Source: Phoebastria nigripes
Lineage: Eukaryota; Chordata; Aves; Procellariiformes; Diomedeidae
NCBI GenBank assembly: GCA_035582835.1
Contig: JAYKAV010002585.1
Coordinates: 408,664-472,663 of the forward strand
Direction of reading: 5' to 3'
DNA length: 64,000 nucleotides
Part shown: positions 13,101 to 28,100 of the stretch, piece by piece
Position numbering within the stretch: position 1 is the stretch's first letter
Layout of the letters: each line of letters opens with the position of its first letter
Program-made: the position numbers and the translations under genes
The notes under the pieces: model-generated
What the model was told of the DNA's origin: nothing
The model's database searches: none
What the model saw: only the letters and a program-made list of their open reading frames with translations

Positions 13101-16100
13101 GGTGACATGTCCTCCCTTTGTGTTTCCCAAGCTGATGACTGCCGCTTGTTGGGCAAGCTCCCCAAGGTGAAGTGCTTGCGGAACGGACGGCGAGAAGGTA
13201 AGAGCTGCCTGCCCACGACCCAGGTGGAAAACCCAGATTTCGGGAGGCGTGAGAGTGATGGAGCGGCGGGGGGACCTCAGTGGAGTGGGTGACAAGGGAG
13301 GTCAGCGGCTCCTGGGGACGGGGGGCCCTGATAAAAGGAGATGTGATAAAGGGCTGGGATTTGAAATGGAACCCCCCATCTCTCGCTGAAAAAGATGGGA
13401 CTATTAAGATATCCAATGAGGCTCAGCTGTAGCTTATTAGCCAGAAAATTAGAACAGGGAAAACAAAGCCCCGGGTCTTATTTTTAAAGATGTTTGCTCT
13501 AATGAAAGAGAGGAGATCTGCTCCTGCTGCTTCTGTGGGATTTTTTTAAAAAAAAAATAATTAACGATATTTGGAAGATTAAGAAGGGCTATATGAAGGA
13601 TGAATGTATGTCCTTCTGGGCTGGTGCTGGCAACCTTTTTAGACATTTTCCAGCTCCCCATAGTCTGAATGGGTGTTTTCAAGTCTTGCTTTGCAGTATT
13701 AGGAAAACAAAAAAACAAAGAAGTTTCTTCATGCTGAAAATCAAAGGTGTGAGTCCAGGTGTGTGTCGGGTTGGGGAGATTGAGGAGCAGAGAGGGTTTG
13801 TCTGTGGATTCTTTCTGCAGAAGGTTTCAGCTCTGCAGGTCTGGTGTCAGGGTGGCATCACCCCCCCACGGGTGTAAGAGACATACCTGCTTTGGCAGGA
13901 GGGTAGGGGAGGTCTCCATAGACCTGCATCTCCTCCTCACCTTTCTTTCCTGTGTTATGGGGGTACATATGTGCTCGCCCCCAGCACTGGATGGACCTGC
14001 AGGTATTGGTGCTCCATAAAGCAGTCAGGATTTGGGAACCCAGCCTGGAGGACTTACCTCACTTAATACATCACTGAAGCTGTGTCCCTCAAGACCTGCC
14101 AGGATTTGGGGAGGGCTGGGGTGGGTACAGCAGACTGTGCCTACCCACCAGATCTTAGAAGTTGCAGAGGGAGATACAGGGACAACCTGTGTTGCAGGAG
14201 GTGACCTTGGCGAATGCTGGATTGCCCCAGGCTTTGTTCTCCTGTCCCTCTCCCTCCTGCTCAGAGGCTGTTCCTTGACCCCTTTCGTCTAGGGAATTCT
14301 AATGTGAAAGTCAGTGACCTCCTTCTGCATGGACTTGATGTGTGGCTGCTCCCTGAAACCCTTCTGTCTCTNTTTCCCCTCCTATTACCACTGTTTCTCC
14401 TTCATCAAGAAGCTCTGCTCCCCCTGAGCAACCTGCGTGTCCTCTTGTTTGCCAATGGACCATCTCCTTTCTTCCGTTGCAGTTCACTTGAGCATCGGCC
14501 ACAGGCAGGAGGAGTGTTGGAAAGCCAGTTGACTTCTGTATAAATAGGAACAGAGCATCTTTAAAAGCAGTGATCTTGCCGAAGAGTCTAGTGTGAAATC
14601 CATGCATGCAGCTGTTTTCCATGACCTCCCTCTTTGTTCATTTTTCTCTCTCACAAATGCACGCAGCAATCCATCTCCAGCTCCAAAGGACTCTAAATTC
14701 ACTGTCAGGACCCTGATGAGCCAAGTGGGCTTTTAGCACCTTGACAGCCGACCCTCTTTCCTTGGTGGAAAATGTGTTCCCTTTGAGCTGCAGACCAGCA
14801 GTGCCCCCAGGGTGGGAGAGAGATCTGGGGGTCACTGGGACACAGAAAGGGGCACAGCAGGGAAAAGTCAGCAGTCTAAGAAAAGCCTAATTCTGGCACG
14901 AGGTGATCCCCTCCTCGACTCTCCTGGCCCATTCCCCACTGACTTACATCTATGTTAGATTTATTACCTGCAGGGGGTTATGAAAGCATTTTGAGTCGTG
15001 TTTTGCCCCAAAAGGTGACAGCAGAAGTAATTGCGCAAATTAAGGATTGGCATAAATGCCATAAATCATTAATCTTGGTGGAGCCATTTATTTGCTTTGG
15101 TGACCTTGGGAAATGGTTGGCATGCCTTGCGGAGCTGGGAAGGAGGCAGTGAACCCGAGACGTGTTTTATCTGAATGGGATTTAGATGAGTCAAAACCCA
15201 GGAGATATGTGAGTGCAGGAGACCATGCTGGAGGAGCCCGGGGATGTTGCCCAGCCATCTGGGCGGCAGCTGACATGGTGTGTCCCTGAACAGGTCTGAT
15301 CCGGTCCCGAATCCGAGGGGCAGATGTGGCACAAGCAGGAGTCCTGACCTTCCTCGACAGTCACTGCGAGGTGAATAAGGACTGGCTACTCCCTCTGCTG
15401 CAGAGGATCAAAGAGGTGAGTGCTCCTGAGAGACCAGGGCCACCCTCGGGGGACGCATCCACCTCCTCTTCCCTCTCAATGGGCATGACCACCCAACCGT
15501 AACCAACTGCACGCAGGCATCCAAGTAAGAAAGTGATGAGTTTTTGGGGTGCCAAGTGGCCTTTGCTGGTCATCCTCCACCCAGCAGCCAGGTGGGGTTG
15601 TCTCCGTGACTGGGAGAGCGTGTGGCCGGTGGGACAAGGTGCCTCCTGGGGCACTGGGGCTCTAGCTGGCAAGCACAGGTTGCGTGGTGAAAGGGGAATA
15701 CATGGGCAGTGCTCCAGCAGAGTTTTTAATTAGGCTCATGTAAAATGCTCAGTGCTGATGATTTAAGGGAGTGACGGCTCCTTGAATAGGAGCCGAATTT
15801 AATTTCATGCAAATTAAGTGCTAATAAATTGATTTAATAGGATTTAAATTCTGCTGATTTCGGAGCAGACAATGACATTCGCCTTTCGCCGGCAGCAACT
15901 CTCTCGCCAGACGTGCACACGGAGGCTCCTGGTGCCTTGTCACTTGAGTCAGAGGGAGCTCTGTGCTGGTGACCTGCTGGCACGGTGCAGGGGATGAAGC
16001 CTTCAGCTCCGGCGTGGACACGTGGTCCTTTCCTTTTGCCGTGCCTCGTTCCTCCACCCTTGCTACACCTCTGGCTCCTGATTGCTAGTATTTATTAGTC

Positions 16101-19100
16101 GGTAATTTTAAAACTACTGAGTTATGTTGAAATAAGGGCAGCTGAGGAGCAAGGGGAAGCCGAGGCGGTGGGTTATGGAGAAAACTGCTCAGCTGGTGTC
16201 CACGGTGCCCCTCATCCAAGGCGTCCTGCTTTTCACACCTCCATACGTGATAGCTGTGCTGGCTGGGCTGTGCGTCCCCTGTGTGCAGCAGCGATGGGAC
16301 AGGGGGAGGGGGCGCACAGCACCAGGTCAGGTCCCTCCGTGATGGGCGAGGGCAGTCGGTGCTGCTGGTGCTTATAGCGCAGCCAGCGCTGGAGAGGTCC
16401 CAACCTCGGTTTGCAGGCTGGGCCACAGTGCTGCTGATAAATGGTAATATAATGAAAATGGCCTTTTCATATTATTGATCGCAGCTCCGGTGGAATTACG
16501 AGAACACGTGCTGTGATACCTGACTCGAGTCTTGTAGCTGGCCTGCCCCAGGGTGGGAATCACCACTAAACTTTACTGCATTGGTTGTTCCTCTGAGCTT
16601 TTTTGAGGCAGGCATTCCTTGTTCTCTGCCGAAGCCCTGCTGTATTTTGGTGAGGAATATCCAGAGCAATTGCCTCTTTCCCAGGCAGAGCTTTTGACGT
16701 GTTTTGGCAGGAGAAGGGCAGTGGTGGCGGCAGGAAGGGGGCAGGCAGAGCTGCTTTCCCGCGCAGCTCTGGGAGTGTGCCCCACATTCGGCACCTGTGG
16801 GATAGGTGAATGTGGATGCCACGTGCGGCATTGCCATAGGAATTTCACTGCATTGTGGTCTGAATTTATCATCACATGCAAATGTCGACTCCGTGAACTT
16901 CTTTTTATTTGCTCTTCTGGGTTAAATCTTTCTCTGGCTGGAAGTAAGGCAGTTGGTAAGCTTGTGCTGCTGCTCATGCTGCACTTATCCTGCCCAGTGT
17001 CTTGCAGCCCAGCTGAAGGCAGCAAGGGAGACCTACTATGAAGAGTGTTGAGGGACTTGCAAAGCAAGTGGGGTCCCATTTGCTTGCTTTTTAAGTGCTC
17101 ACAAAAGCTGCAGGTTAAGGGCAGCGGGTCCTCGGTTTCCTTCTTCCCAGGCCCACCGTACCCATCCTTTCCATCAGGGTTAAAATATTGATCAATGAAG
17201 TGTATGAAATGTTACTGCTGCCACCTTCAGGCTGTGCTAAAGAGCTGGCTTCCCTGTCCGACCGCTGTGGTGAGGATTAGCTGCCTAGAAAGAGTGTTTT
17301 CTTACTGTGTTACTCCTAGGAGCAGTCTGCTTTGAGCTAGTGTGATTTAAGTTTTAAGCAAAGNAGCGGTGAGTGCCTTGAAGCACACCCAGCGCTTTCG
17401 GCACCACTAGCCACCCTGCACGTTGCTTCTCTTTTTCTTTTTTTTCTTGGCCAGAGCAGCTATTCCTGCAGCTTTCTGTGGTGGGAAACGCCGGAGCCCG
17501 TGTGTGCCACCATGCACCCACGTGAAGGTGCCCCTTGAGCCCCACATTGAACTTTCCTGGCAGCCGATGGCATCCCCTGCCCAGGCCCACGCTCCCTTTT
17601 GGGTGTGGGCAGCGCNTGCCCGGCATGTGGGTTTGGAAACAAGCAGGACTAGAAAGTCTAAGAGCAAGTGAAGGGGTGTGGGGGGAAGAGAGGGGGTCCA
17701 GGAGGTCTCGGACCTGTGCCCGGGAGGGTGCGTGTCCCAGGGAGCAGCAGCAACAGTGGGTGTTTTGCACCAGCGTGTTTGTGAGCGTATGACTGTGAGT
17801 GCGTGGGCACGCGGGCTCTTGTTTTTACTTACGGAACAAATATCTCTAAAGCCGTTAACGGTGCATTTCAACTGAGTAACTTTTCTAAAAATGTCATTAT
17901 CCAGCCCGAGGTGTTTTTACAGCATGACTCAACAGGCTTGCCCCAAAACTGAATTTGCAAATGGTACCGGGATGAACCAGTGGATGGTGACCCCCCCACT
18001 TCCAGCTCAAGCATCTCCCCCAGTTTGGTGCTCTCCTGGGGCAGGGGGAGGCAGGTGAGGGGCAGCCTGGCCCTCTCGCCTTGCCTGATGCTGCTGTGGG
18101 GTCAGAGAAGCAACCGTGGCCTGTTTTGTTGTCCGTTACAAGGTCATGATGTAGAGCTTGGGAGACAAGCCGGAATCAAGGTCCTTTTCCAAGGTTGAAA
18201 CGTATCCATTGTCTTCAGGACCATTTTCAGAGTTTTTTCCTGTTGATTTAGTTCCATAATTTGGTTTGTTTGAGAAGTGTATTGGAGAAATGCATTCTCA
18301 GGTTTTTGGGAATTTCATGTGAAAGAGGATTGAAGATTTGGGTGTTGTTAATATTAACATGCCCTGGCATGGGAGGGTATCAAAAAAACCAGAAGGGTGA
18401 AGCTGCCTATAATAAGATCTGGTGCTCAACCCAAAAGAAATCATAGCAACAGTGCTGTGCTCTTGAGCATGCCATGCTTTTCTGTTGAGGGTCAGAGAGA
18501 CCTTCGTGAAAGCTGAGTCCCCATGACATGGCAGGGAAAGTGAGGCAGGGAGAAGGTTGCACTGCTGAAAGCTGCTCGCACTCTGCAGTAATACACTCAG
18601 CCAAGAGGTAAAGGGGATTTTCTTGCAAGAAGTTGTGCCGTGCAATGAGTATAGGTGTGGAATTGAAACTGGGGACGAGTGTGGGCTAGTTAGAAGTGCT
18701 CACCAGTAAGATGCTTGAGGGGCAAGTTTTAAATGACTAGATACGATCCTTTTCCTGCTGTGTTCAGCATGCAAAGCAGATGCTTTGCTTAAAATCTTTC
18801 CCCTACCCTCAGGCAACTAAAGGATGCTTGGGTATCCTGAGCTGCGGCAGTCTGAGGGGCACTATGCAGCAGCTTCGATGGGTTTGAAAGGCTCATCGTG
18901 CTTGGACGTGACTTGAGTTTCTCCATGCGGTACATAGGTACAGCAGACCTTGCCCTTTCAGTGGGTTGTTTGACTCACAGAAAGTCATGTTAAGACTCCT
19001 CACTTGACATTGTTACAGAAATACCAAGCATTTGTCATGCTCGTTTGGAAAACCTGAGTTCTAGTCCAGCTCCCGGCTCATGGCCTTTGCTTGCTTCTTC

Positions 19101-22100
19101 CTACAGCTGCATTTGAATACTTCTTTGTTAGGACCAATTTCTAAAACAAAGTCTTTTCCGAGTGAGAGAGCAAGCCCGTGTGTGCTCAGATGCTTCCCTT
19201 TGCATGGCTGTGAAAAACGATTTGATCTGGCGAGGGTAAAAGCTTGAAGTTTGAGCTATAATTGGAGTTCAGGATTTTTGAAAAGAAAAAGGGAGATAAG
19301 AGACCAGTCAAAGCTGTCAGAATCTCTTCCTCCTGTAGATATTTTTGTTCATAACTGTTTGTATAATCTCTTTGCCCATAACATAAGTTGTTAATTAAAT
19401 CACCACCAACTACTTAAAATAATTTGGGTCTTTTTTTTAACCCTTTCACACCTTTGGCAAAACTCTAACTGTATCCCCATAGTTTGTTCATTTAAAAAAT
19501 GCCTGGTTTTAAGCTGTGTTTTTGCTCTGTCATTTCAACTGCCTGTTTGTCACCTGACTTCTGAAATCCAGTAAAAAGTATTTAAGGGAGGTGAAAGGGG
19601 AATACATTGGTGAATTTGCAAAAGGCAGGCGGAGCTTTGCATCCAGCTGAGTTCAGCGCCGAGTACGCGCACAGCCTGTGGAGGGAGAGACTGCAGGTGA
19701 AGCCAAAGCTGGTGAGAGATGCTAGCTCAGTGGCCCAGCGGCACGCAGTCCTCTTTCCCAGGAGAGACGGTGCCTGCCTTCCCAGCCCCTCTTGCCAGCG
19801 TGCCCCTGGCTCCCAGCAATACCTCTGCCGCTTGGTGCTGCTGCCACTAATTCCTTGGTTGAACTGATGCGATGGCTGAGGAGGAGAAGGCAGTGATGGG
19901 CACTTGTCCCTGGCAAACCTGAATGACACCAAGATTTCCAGCCACCTGTTGTCTCCAGGAGTTTAGAGCGTCCCTTGACCAGTTTGAGCGGTGTGATCTG
20001 AAGTCATGGGTCGTTTCACTTCTGCTTTCCAGGATCCCACCCGAGTGGTCAGCCCCGTTATTGACATCATCAACTTGGACACTTTTGCCTATGTGGCGGC
20101 TTCCTCGGACCTCAGAGGAGGTGAGTCCAAGCCGCATGCATGCCCAGTGGGTGTCCATCCCATGGTGTGAGAATGCACTGGCCCGAGGAGCTGGTGGCTC
20201 TGCACCACGCTGCTGGCTCCTGCTATCTTGCAAAAGGTGCATTAGCACTGTTCAGTGCTCCCCGCTGGCTGTTTTCAGGCTATTTTAGAGACAGGTAAGC
20301 GTGGCGTGAGGAATGGTGTTTGCTACAGTGGATAAGGCAGTCAAGCAGGAAAGAAGGGTCATGTCAAAGCCACCCTTGGCAGCAGTGAAAGCCGGGTTTC
20401 CGACAAGAGGAGAATGGGGGATGTCTAGGCAACAAACGGAGGATGCGACTGTAGAGCTTATTAGTATGCCTGTGCTATTTGTAGCATGCAATATCCATCA
20501 GAGCGTGTATCTGTGTGCACAAGGGGACAAAGTAAGGTTTCACTAGCAGCTTTAATTCTGAGTTTTCCTGCCTTTGGAGTGCTTAACTTTGCAATTGTAA
20601 TGCAATGTGTTGTTTCTTGTTCATATGCAGTAGTAAAATATGTTAGTCATTGGACTCTTCTCCCAAGAGCTGCATCTTCATGGCTTGAGTCATTTGAAAG
20701 TGGGGAAAATACTCCATCAGACACGGCTTCTGCAGCCTGCATTGCCTCCTAATCCATACCCATTTCTAATTTCCCCATGGTACTTCTCTACTTTGGTTTT
20801 AGGTTTTGACTGGAGTCTGCATTTCAAATGGGAGCAGCTTTCTCCGGAGCAGAAAGCCAAACGACTTGATCCCACCGAACCCATTAAGTAAGTCAAGAGA
20901 GGGAAGGAGGCACCTGAGGAACATGGGGCAGGACGGGCACCTCATCTGATCTCCTGTGTGTCACCATGCACCATAGCAGTGTGATATTCCTTCCAGGACA
21001 GCTCTGAACTTCTAATACCTATAGCGAGCTCCTATAGCTTGGGTTTTGCAATACAGATTCACCTCCCAACATTGAAGCCTGAGGGTGCTGCAAAGTTAGA
21101 AGGGGTGTATTTATGGTTATTTGCATTTTGGTAGTGCTAAGGAGGCTGAATATGGTTAGGGAAAAAGCCCAGTGCTCTAGACTCCTGCTTCTCTCAGCTC
21201 AGCTATCACTTAAAAAACAAGGCAGTGTCCTCAGCCCACTTGATAAAACGTGGTGTCTAGTCCAGCCTTTCCAGATCAGCACTGCTCTTCTGGACCTTGC
21301 TGAAGGCTCCTCAGAAATTCAGGATGTGCAGGAGAGATAGCAAAACTGAACAGGAGAGTTGCCATCTGTCCTCGTGCCATGGGATGGAGGGAGTCCCTCA
21401 TTCTGCTGAAAATCTCTCCTGGCAGCAAGCCGAGTGCTGGTGTCTGCATCCCCAGCCATGAAGCACTGGGTGTGCAGCATGGAGGAAACCAGGTGTTGGA
21501 GGAAGCGAAGGGCCCCAGAAAGCTCCTACGGGAGCAAAGCACTGCTGCTTCTTAGGATGCTGTTGTTAACAGGAGCTCTCGCTGGCTTCCCGAAGGCTCG
21601 GCTTGCATTCCTGGTCATCCTGCCACATAGGGCACTGCAGAGACTCGCCCGGGCGCAGCAGTCACCCCAGCTCCTCCCTCAGGCATCCACACTGTCTGCG
21701 ACTGAATGGACAGGATTTGTGCCAGTAAATGGCGAGTCTCCTCAAGCTATCTTCTGGGTCTGCCCTCCCCTCCTCCATGGACCTTCTCTGTGCAGTTTTC
21801 TTTGCTAATCCAAAGAATGAAAAATAACCCTGTTTTGAAATAAAGATCACACAGCTAGTGATGGCTTTTAAAAAGCCCTTCTGAATTGGCTCTGCCTTCC
21901 CCTCCCCAGTGGAATGGCCCTCTTAATAGGCTGGCTCCAGGCAAAAAGCCCGTCTGAGTGAATAACCCCCTGAGTGCTAAGTGCATTTTTGATGCTGAAG
22001 CCCACAATCAGGGCTGTGAACTTTGGGCTTGTAGGAGTTGTGCTGACGGGTGCATTAGCCAGTCATTAAGTGCCAGGCAATTTATGATTGACAGCAAAAT

Positions 22101-25100
22101 ACCAAGGCAGCTGAAAGAAAGACTCATATGCTTTTTGAGGTGCGTTGTCCTTGTTTAGTGAGAAGGAGATACATAGGTAATGTCCTGACAATGGAAGAGG
22201 AGGCAAAGGGAAGGGCTGCTTCTGTGCATCCAGGTGCTGCAGCAGTGTTTGAGAGTGTGTCCCCTCTTCCCTTACCCATTCTGCAGGACTCCCATCATTG
22301 CTGGGGGGCTGTTTGTGATTGACAAAGCCTGGTTCAACCACCTGGGGAAGTACGACAGTGCCATGGACATCTGGGGCGGGGAGAACTTTGGTGAGTCGCT
22401 CTTCCTCCTATGCCTTGCTGTGTTGGCTTCTATTCCTGAGTCATGCCAGATGGATACAAGGTCATTCTGGATTTCGCTTTGAATGCTCTGCATTGTTTCC
22501 CTCACTTACATTCATAGGTTATGGTCTCAGGTGAGTAAGGGATCCAACAATCATGAATGATGGGAAGTGAGCAATTGTTGGTACTTGGGACTCCCTGCCT
22601 TCCATGCTGCTTTGATTTTCTATGGGTAAATACCCTAAACCACAGAGCTTTCAGCTTTGGTGTTACCAACAGATGAGAGAACACCACACGCACCCTCCTA
22701 TTCCTTCCTGATCTTATTTTCTCATTAATAAAGCAAAGGTATGTCTTATATTCCATTGTCTGATGGCAGAATTTCGAAGCTATGAACTGAGGCATCAGTG
22801 CCTCCCTGAATTTGCAGAGTGCCTGAAACAGTAGCTCCATCAACATGCTGCAAGCAGGTGGCAAAGTAACATGGCTGCTTATCCATTCCTGTATCGCTAG
22901 ATGGCTAAGCACTGCCAGGCTCTCCTTGACACTATCATTTCTCCTGCACGAAAGAAAAAACGTTAAGAGCTGACCTAAATTCAGTCACCTCTGCCCATCA
23001 TCATGGGGCAAGATGGGCATTAAGAAATATCCTGCATGCAAACTTGAGAGGGCACATGAAAGAGGTAACAGCCTGTCCTTTGTCCCCCATGTCAAGCGGA
23101 GCTGGATCAGGCTGGGCTGTTCTCTCTTTGAAGCCGTAGCGATGCTGCAGATCAGAGCAATAGACTGTATCTGTGAAAGAAGGGGGAGGCACTCGATGTC
23201 AGGGAGACATATCAGAACCTGGCTTTAATAGCTCACACCTCTGGGGAGCGTGGCTAGCAAGGAAGGAAGGATTTTGTGTCTTAACACATACAGCAATGCT
23301 GTCAGTCATCCAAGGGAACAGATGCTGCCGCCTTGCAGTAACCCATCCGCTGCCTGGCACTGTTGTTTCCTTCACATGCCTTTTTCCTCTAGCATATTTT
23401 ATTTATTTATATCTTGTTATGCAGTAGGATCTCTCTCCCTCGTGCATTCTCTCTGTGGGTGGGTGTCTTGCCACTGGTCTGACCCAAAGCATCTGCTCCT
23501 CTGAGTGGGGTGGCTCTGAGGAAACCTAGGAGGGAGCAGCAGCCCTCCCACCTCCCCCGCTGGATCAATGGCCCAAACAAAGCATTCAAGAAGGGAACTA
23601 GACAGGAGGAGAGGGACTGCCGCCTGCGCCTGACCCGCTGTCCGTCTCTGCTCGTCACTCATCTCTGACAGCAGCCAGCACGAGCTGCTCCTGGGAGATG
23701 AACAGTGATGGGGCAGCCTGCCCTCCGGGGAAGCTCGATCCCAGCAGCTTGTCCAATGCCCTGCAACGGCAGGCGTTGCGCTCCTTACGCGTGGTTACAG
23801 CCTATCCTATGGAGCTCCATGTTTCCCTTACTGGTGCTATGCCCCGGGAGGCTGGTCCTGACCAAGCATGCGCTGGCTGTGCTGCGGGGTGTAACACTGC
23901 CTCGGGGCATCAGTGTGACAAAGGGAAAAGGCGAGGAAGGGGCCAGGCAGGTTAATGCTGCAACAAAAAAGTGCAGGTCTGCATAGCAGCAGGGCAGATC
24001 CCGTCTTGCCCATTGCCCTGAGAGCAGAAGCACGCCTGGCTCAAAGCTGTGTTTCCTGCAGGCGCAGCGGGCGAGGGCAGCGTGTCCCACCTCTCCTTCG
24101 CACACAGGCAAGGGCAGCTGTGACCCTGCTGGCCCTGGTCAGTTCTGGGCATGTGACAGAGGGCAGGAGCTGACTGAGCAGCTGCTCGTTTTGGGCACTT
24201 GCAGTGAACCATGCTTTTTCTGGTAGCTTAGTCCTGAGGGGATGCAGGACTCTGGTCCTGGGGAGCATCGCTGCTGCCTTTAATGTTATTGACTGGGCAG
24301 CTAGAGAGGGCTGGAGACTTCAGGCAAAACAAAAGCAAGTGTGTTTGGGTTAGGAGGAGGACATTGTAGGTGTTTTACTTCTTAAATTTACTTAATCCCC
24401 TGGAGGTGAATTGATGAGTAATGGCAGAAGGACTTGCAGGCCAGCAAGAAGTGCTAAAGGTATTTTGCCAAGCTAAGGCCAAGCCCAGTGCACCCCAACG
24501 CGTACTGCTCACACCTCTCCTGGGGGTCGTTCAGAGGGGCCACCCACGCTGCAGACATCCCTCGCAGGCCAGGTTCCTGCTCCTCTGAGCTGACCCCGTG
24601 CCATGCCTTCACTGGTGCCTCAGTTTACCTCCTCTCGAGGCATTTAGCTCTCAGCTGCCTGTCTGGAGACCCTGTTTGTTAGCTGCCTCGGGTGGCTCCG
24701 TGTGTCGTCCCTGCCTGCAGAAACCTGCGCTTTAATTGCCTCCACTGGGACTGGAGCAGGGTCTGCAGGGTGCAACGTGTCTGAAGCGGAGAGCTCAGAC
24801 TCCTCACCATCTCCTGCCTCCCCAGCACTGTGTTTTCATTCCAGTTTGCAGTGCACAGAGATCACCTCAGCTGACCTCTTCGTTAGGCTTTAAATTAAGA
24901 GCAGGCAAGGACTGAACCGTGCAGGTCTTTCCCTCGTAGTGCCTCAGGGAGCTGCTCTTCTCCTGGGCTGAGCAGAAGGACCGGAGGAGGGGAAGGTGCA
25001 ACGCAGCAGCCACGCTGCAGTTCACAGCTGCTTGGCTGATTGTCCCCTTTTATCGGGCACCCTTCTGATTTACTTAGCATCACTGGCAGTGTGGCTGGCG

Positions 25101-28100
25101 CTGTGACACACTGGCAAATGAGAGCAACAGCCACGTGCGACAGGAACCGAGCACAGCAGCTTAAAGTGGCTGCATCCTGCCGTAATCTCATTTCCCTGCA
25201 GCTGCGATTAAGGCTGCTCCCAATATAGCACCAGGACACGGCACAAGGGCACGTTTTATTGGCCTGTTAATACCCAGCACTGGGGAAAGTGGTGAGGCTC
25301 TAGCTGCTGTTGCAGCTCTTGCCTGTAAACACAGCAGTGAAGGGAAGGGGAGGGGATTTCTGGAAAGAAATGCTTCTCCTCCCTGCTGTGCTTTCCCACC
25401 CCAGCCTTTGCTGGCCCCTGCTGCCAGGGCCAGCTGTTGGGGATGGGCTCNGGCCTTGAATTTTGGACCCAGGCATCAAGGCAAATGGGCTTTGTGGCTG
25501 TGCCAGCCTCCCAATTCCATCAGCTCAGGAGCAGGCAGGTCTGCTGGGAGTGGGGATGGGAGCGCTGTGAAGCCGGCTCCCACCTCTGCAGCGACCTGCA
25601 CCTCACAGCTGAGCCATGTCTGCTGAGAGTAGGTGGCTTTGGAGGTTCAGGCTCCAATTCGCCTTTGCTCCCTGAAGCTGTGAGTTGTTTTTGGAGGGAT
25701 GGCAGCTTTGCAGGCCGGCAGTGCCTGCTGTTGGAGGAGGAGGAGTGCCTGCCTGTCCACGCTGCCCAAATGGCCTTCCCGCCACAGGCGCTTGTCTTGC
25801 CAGCGTCCGACCTGGGGACAAGTCAACCTTGTGCTGGCATATGTGAGGGGACTGCCAGGAGCATGAGCTGGCAAAGATGATGGGTGTCCTCCTGTCTGAC
25901 TTCTGTAGTTAAATGAGGGGGTGTGTGTAAAAAGGAATTTGTAGTTTTGGAGTAAATACATGCTACGTGTAGCTCTATACTGTCAACAGATGATAAAATA
26001 GGATGCAAAAAACTGCAGAAGCCTTTTCTTTTTAATTTCATATCTTTTCCGTGCTGGTTCTGTCTAAGCATAACTGTCTGACAATATAGCTGCAGATTCA
26101 TAGCTTCACAGGCGCTAGGACCAGATGGACCCATTAGATCAGCCATTCTGCTCACCCATCCTACCTCGCCAGCTAGGATTTCATCCAGCTCCCTGCCGAG
26201 AGCCCCGTAACTTCTGGTGTCAATTGTGCTACAGGCTTGTTTTCCTCCAGAAGGGTGCCGTGGACCAGCCAGAGAGCGGCTTGGGGCAACCAGGAGACAT
26301 TTCCCGTACTGACAGCTTATCCAGATTTTTGGGATAATCCCTCCCACCACTGACCTTTGCTTGTGTGAATTTGTGTGACTTGTTGGTCCGCAACGTCGGC
26401 ACTCATGGCCTGGAGTACGTGCTAGGCAGGGTATCCATTTTGGGACAGGTGATGGATGCACAGCTCTCTGTTCACTTTGCAGAATCAGTGGTGGATTCAT
26501 AAAGATCGTGACCATTGTAGTCATTAATAAACAGAATTCATGGCCTCTCCAGTGAACTTGACAGCCCTTTGGAGGGAAGTGACTCTGAAATAGGCAGTGC
26601 AGAAGTAATTAGGGGAGCACAAAACTGGCAAGATGATTCTGTGATGTAAGCAGGGCTGCATGAAAAGGGACCTACTTACCATCTCGCTCTTGCCATTGTG
26701 ATAGCATCTGCTGTGCTACAGGCGGGTTTCACGTGCACAGACTTCAAACAGATCACAAGAAGCTTTGAAATGCACTTTTAAGGGAGTTGTGCTTATAGGA
26801 AAGCCTCTCTGGTAACTGATTTACCCCAGTTTAATGTGGCAGAAGATGAAGTCAGAGGTAACACCAGGATCCAGCCTGCTCTAGGACAGAAAGACAAAAT
26901 GCTGAAGCTGCTTCTCTTGTAGAAATCTCTTTCCGTGTGTGGATGTGTGGAGGGAGCCTGGAAATCATCCCCTGCAGCCGCGTTGGACATGTCTTCCGGA
27001 AGAAACATCCGTATGTCTTTCCAGAGGGAAATGCCAATACGTACATTAAGTAGGTGTTTTGTGCTTGCTTTGTTTTTTGTGAAACGGAATAAGGTGCTGC
27101 CTTGTGGGGAGGGGGGAGCAGAGAAGATGGGGAGGAAAGTTGTTTGGAAAACTTTGAAATATCATTGGGCAGGAATCTCCTGAGCCGAAGAAAATGCAAC
27201 TCAGTACGACTCTCCCTTAGGATTTCTACAGTGTCGAGAATATGACAGAAACAGGACACTTATATGGTACCTTTCATCAGCACAGAAATGGAGGGATGGC
27301 CCCAGCATCTCCCTGAGCACTAGCTACCATAACAGCAAATGGTTTAGACCCTGAGGTCATCAGAACACATTTATAGTGACCTGAAATCAGGCTGCCAGCA
27401 ATGTCTGCCAGTACCCAGTGACCTTAGCTGAGTGCTGAGCTTGGCTCAGCTGAACCAGAAAATTTGGTTCCCGATGCCTCTCCGAGAGGGGAGCCAAGCA
27501 GCATGCCGGAGCGGGTGGCTTCGCCTCCGGGCTGGTGCAGTCTCTTGAGCAGAGGCAGCAATGGGCTGCACCTCGCTGGCGGGGACACCGAAGGAACTGC
27601 CAGGGCGTCCCAGCTGAAGGGGACCTGTCCTCACACACAGGAAGACTGAATCGGGTACTGAAACGGACGGCTGAAATGGGCTGAGATCCTGGAAACAGCA
27701 GGCAAGGAAGGAGGCAGTCCAGAATTTGGAATCAGCATGGGAAAGATGATGGGAGCAGCTACTGAAGTCAGGAAGGATTTCCTCCTTTTTTAGAGCATGA
27801 GGCTGAAGGTTGTCCATTAAGTAAATGACAGGGAAAACCAGCGGGGGCACTTATACTTAATGCAGGGTTGTTTCTCAGCTAAACTGCATTTGTGTGTGTT
27901 TACACACCAGGCATTCCTTTTAGTGTGGCTTTCCCAGTGTTATAAAGAGCCGACAACAGTATTTGTGAAGACCCAGCTGGCTGCAGCAGGGTTACCACTG
28001 ACCTGGGCTCTCTGCAGCTTCCCCATGCTTTGCATGAGACAACGAACTGGAGGAGTGCAAATTACATCCCTCGGTTATATCTAATACGCGATTTCCAGCC

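Noticed and set aside
16573..17079. 168-codon minus-strand and 140-codon plus-strand open frames overlapping each other
   Set aside because: Overlapping frames on both strands of a GC-richer intron stretch, neither with domain features.
25823..26524. 233-codon open frame on the minus strand
   Set aside because: It runs through an old CR1/L3-like relic within a GALNT14 intron, has no recognisable domain and no supporting splice context; best explained as chance.
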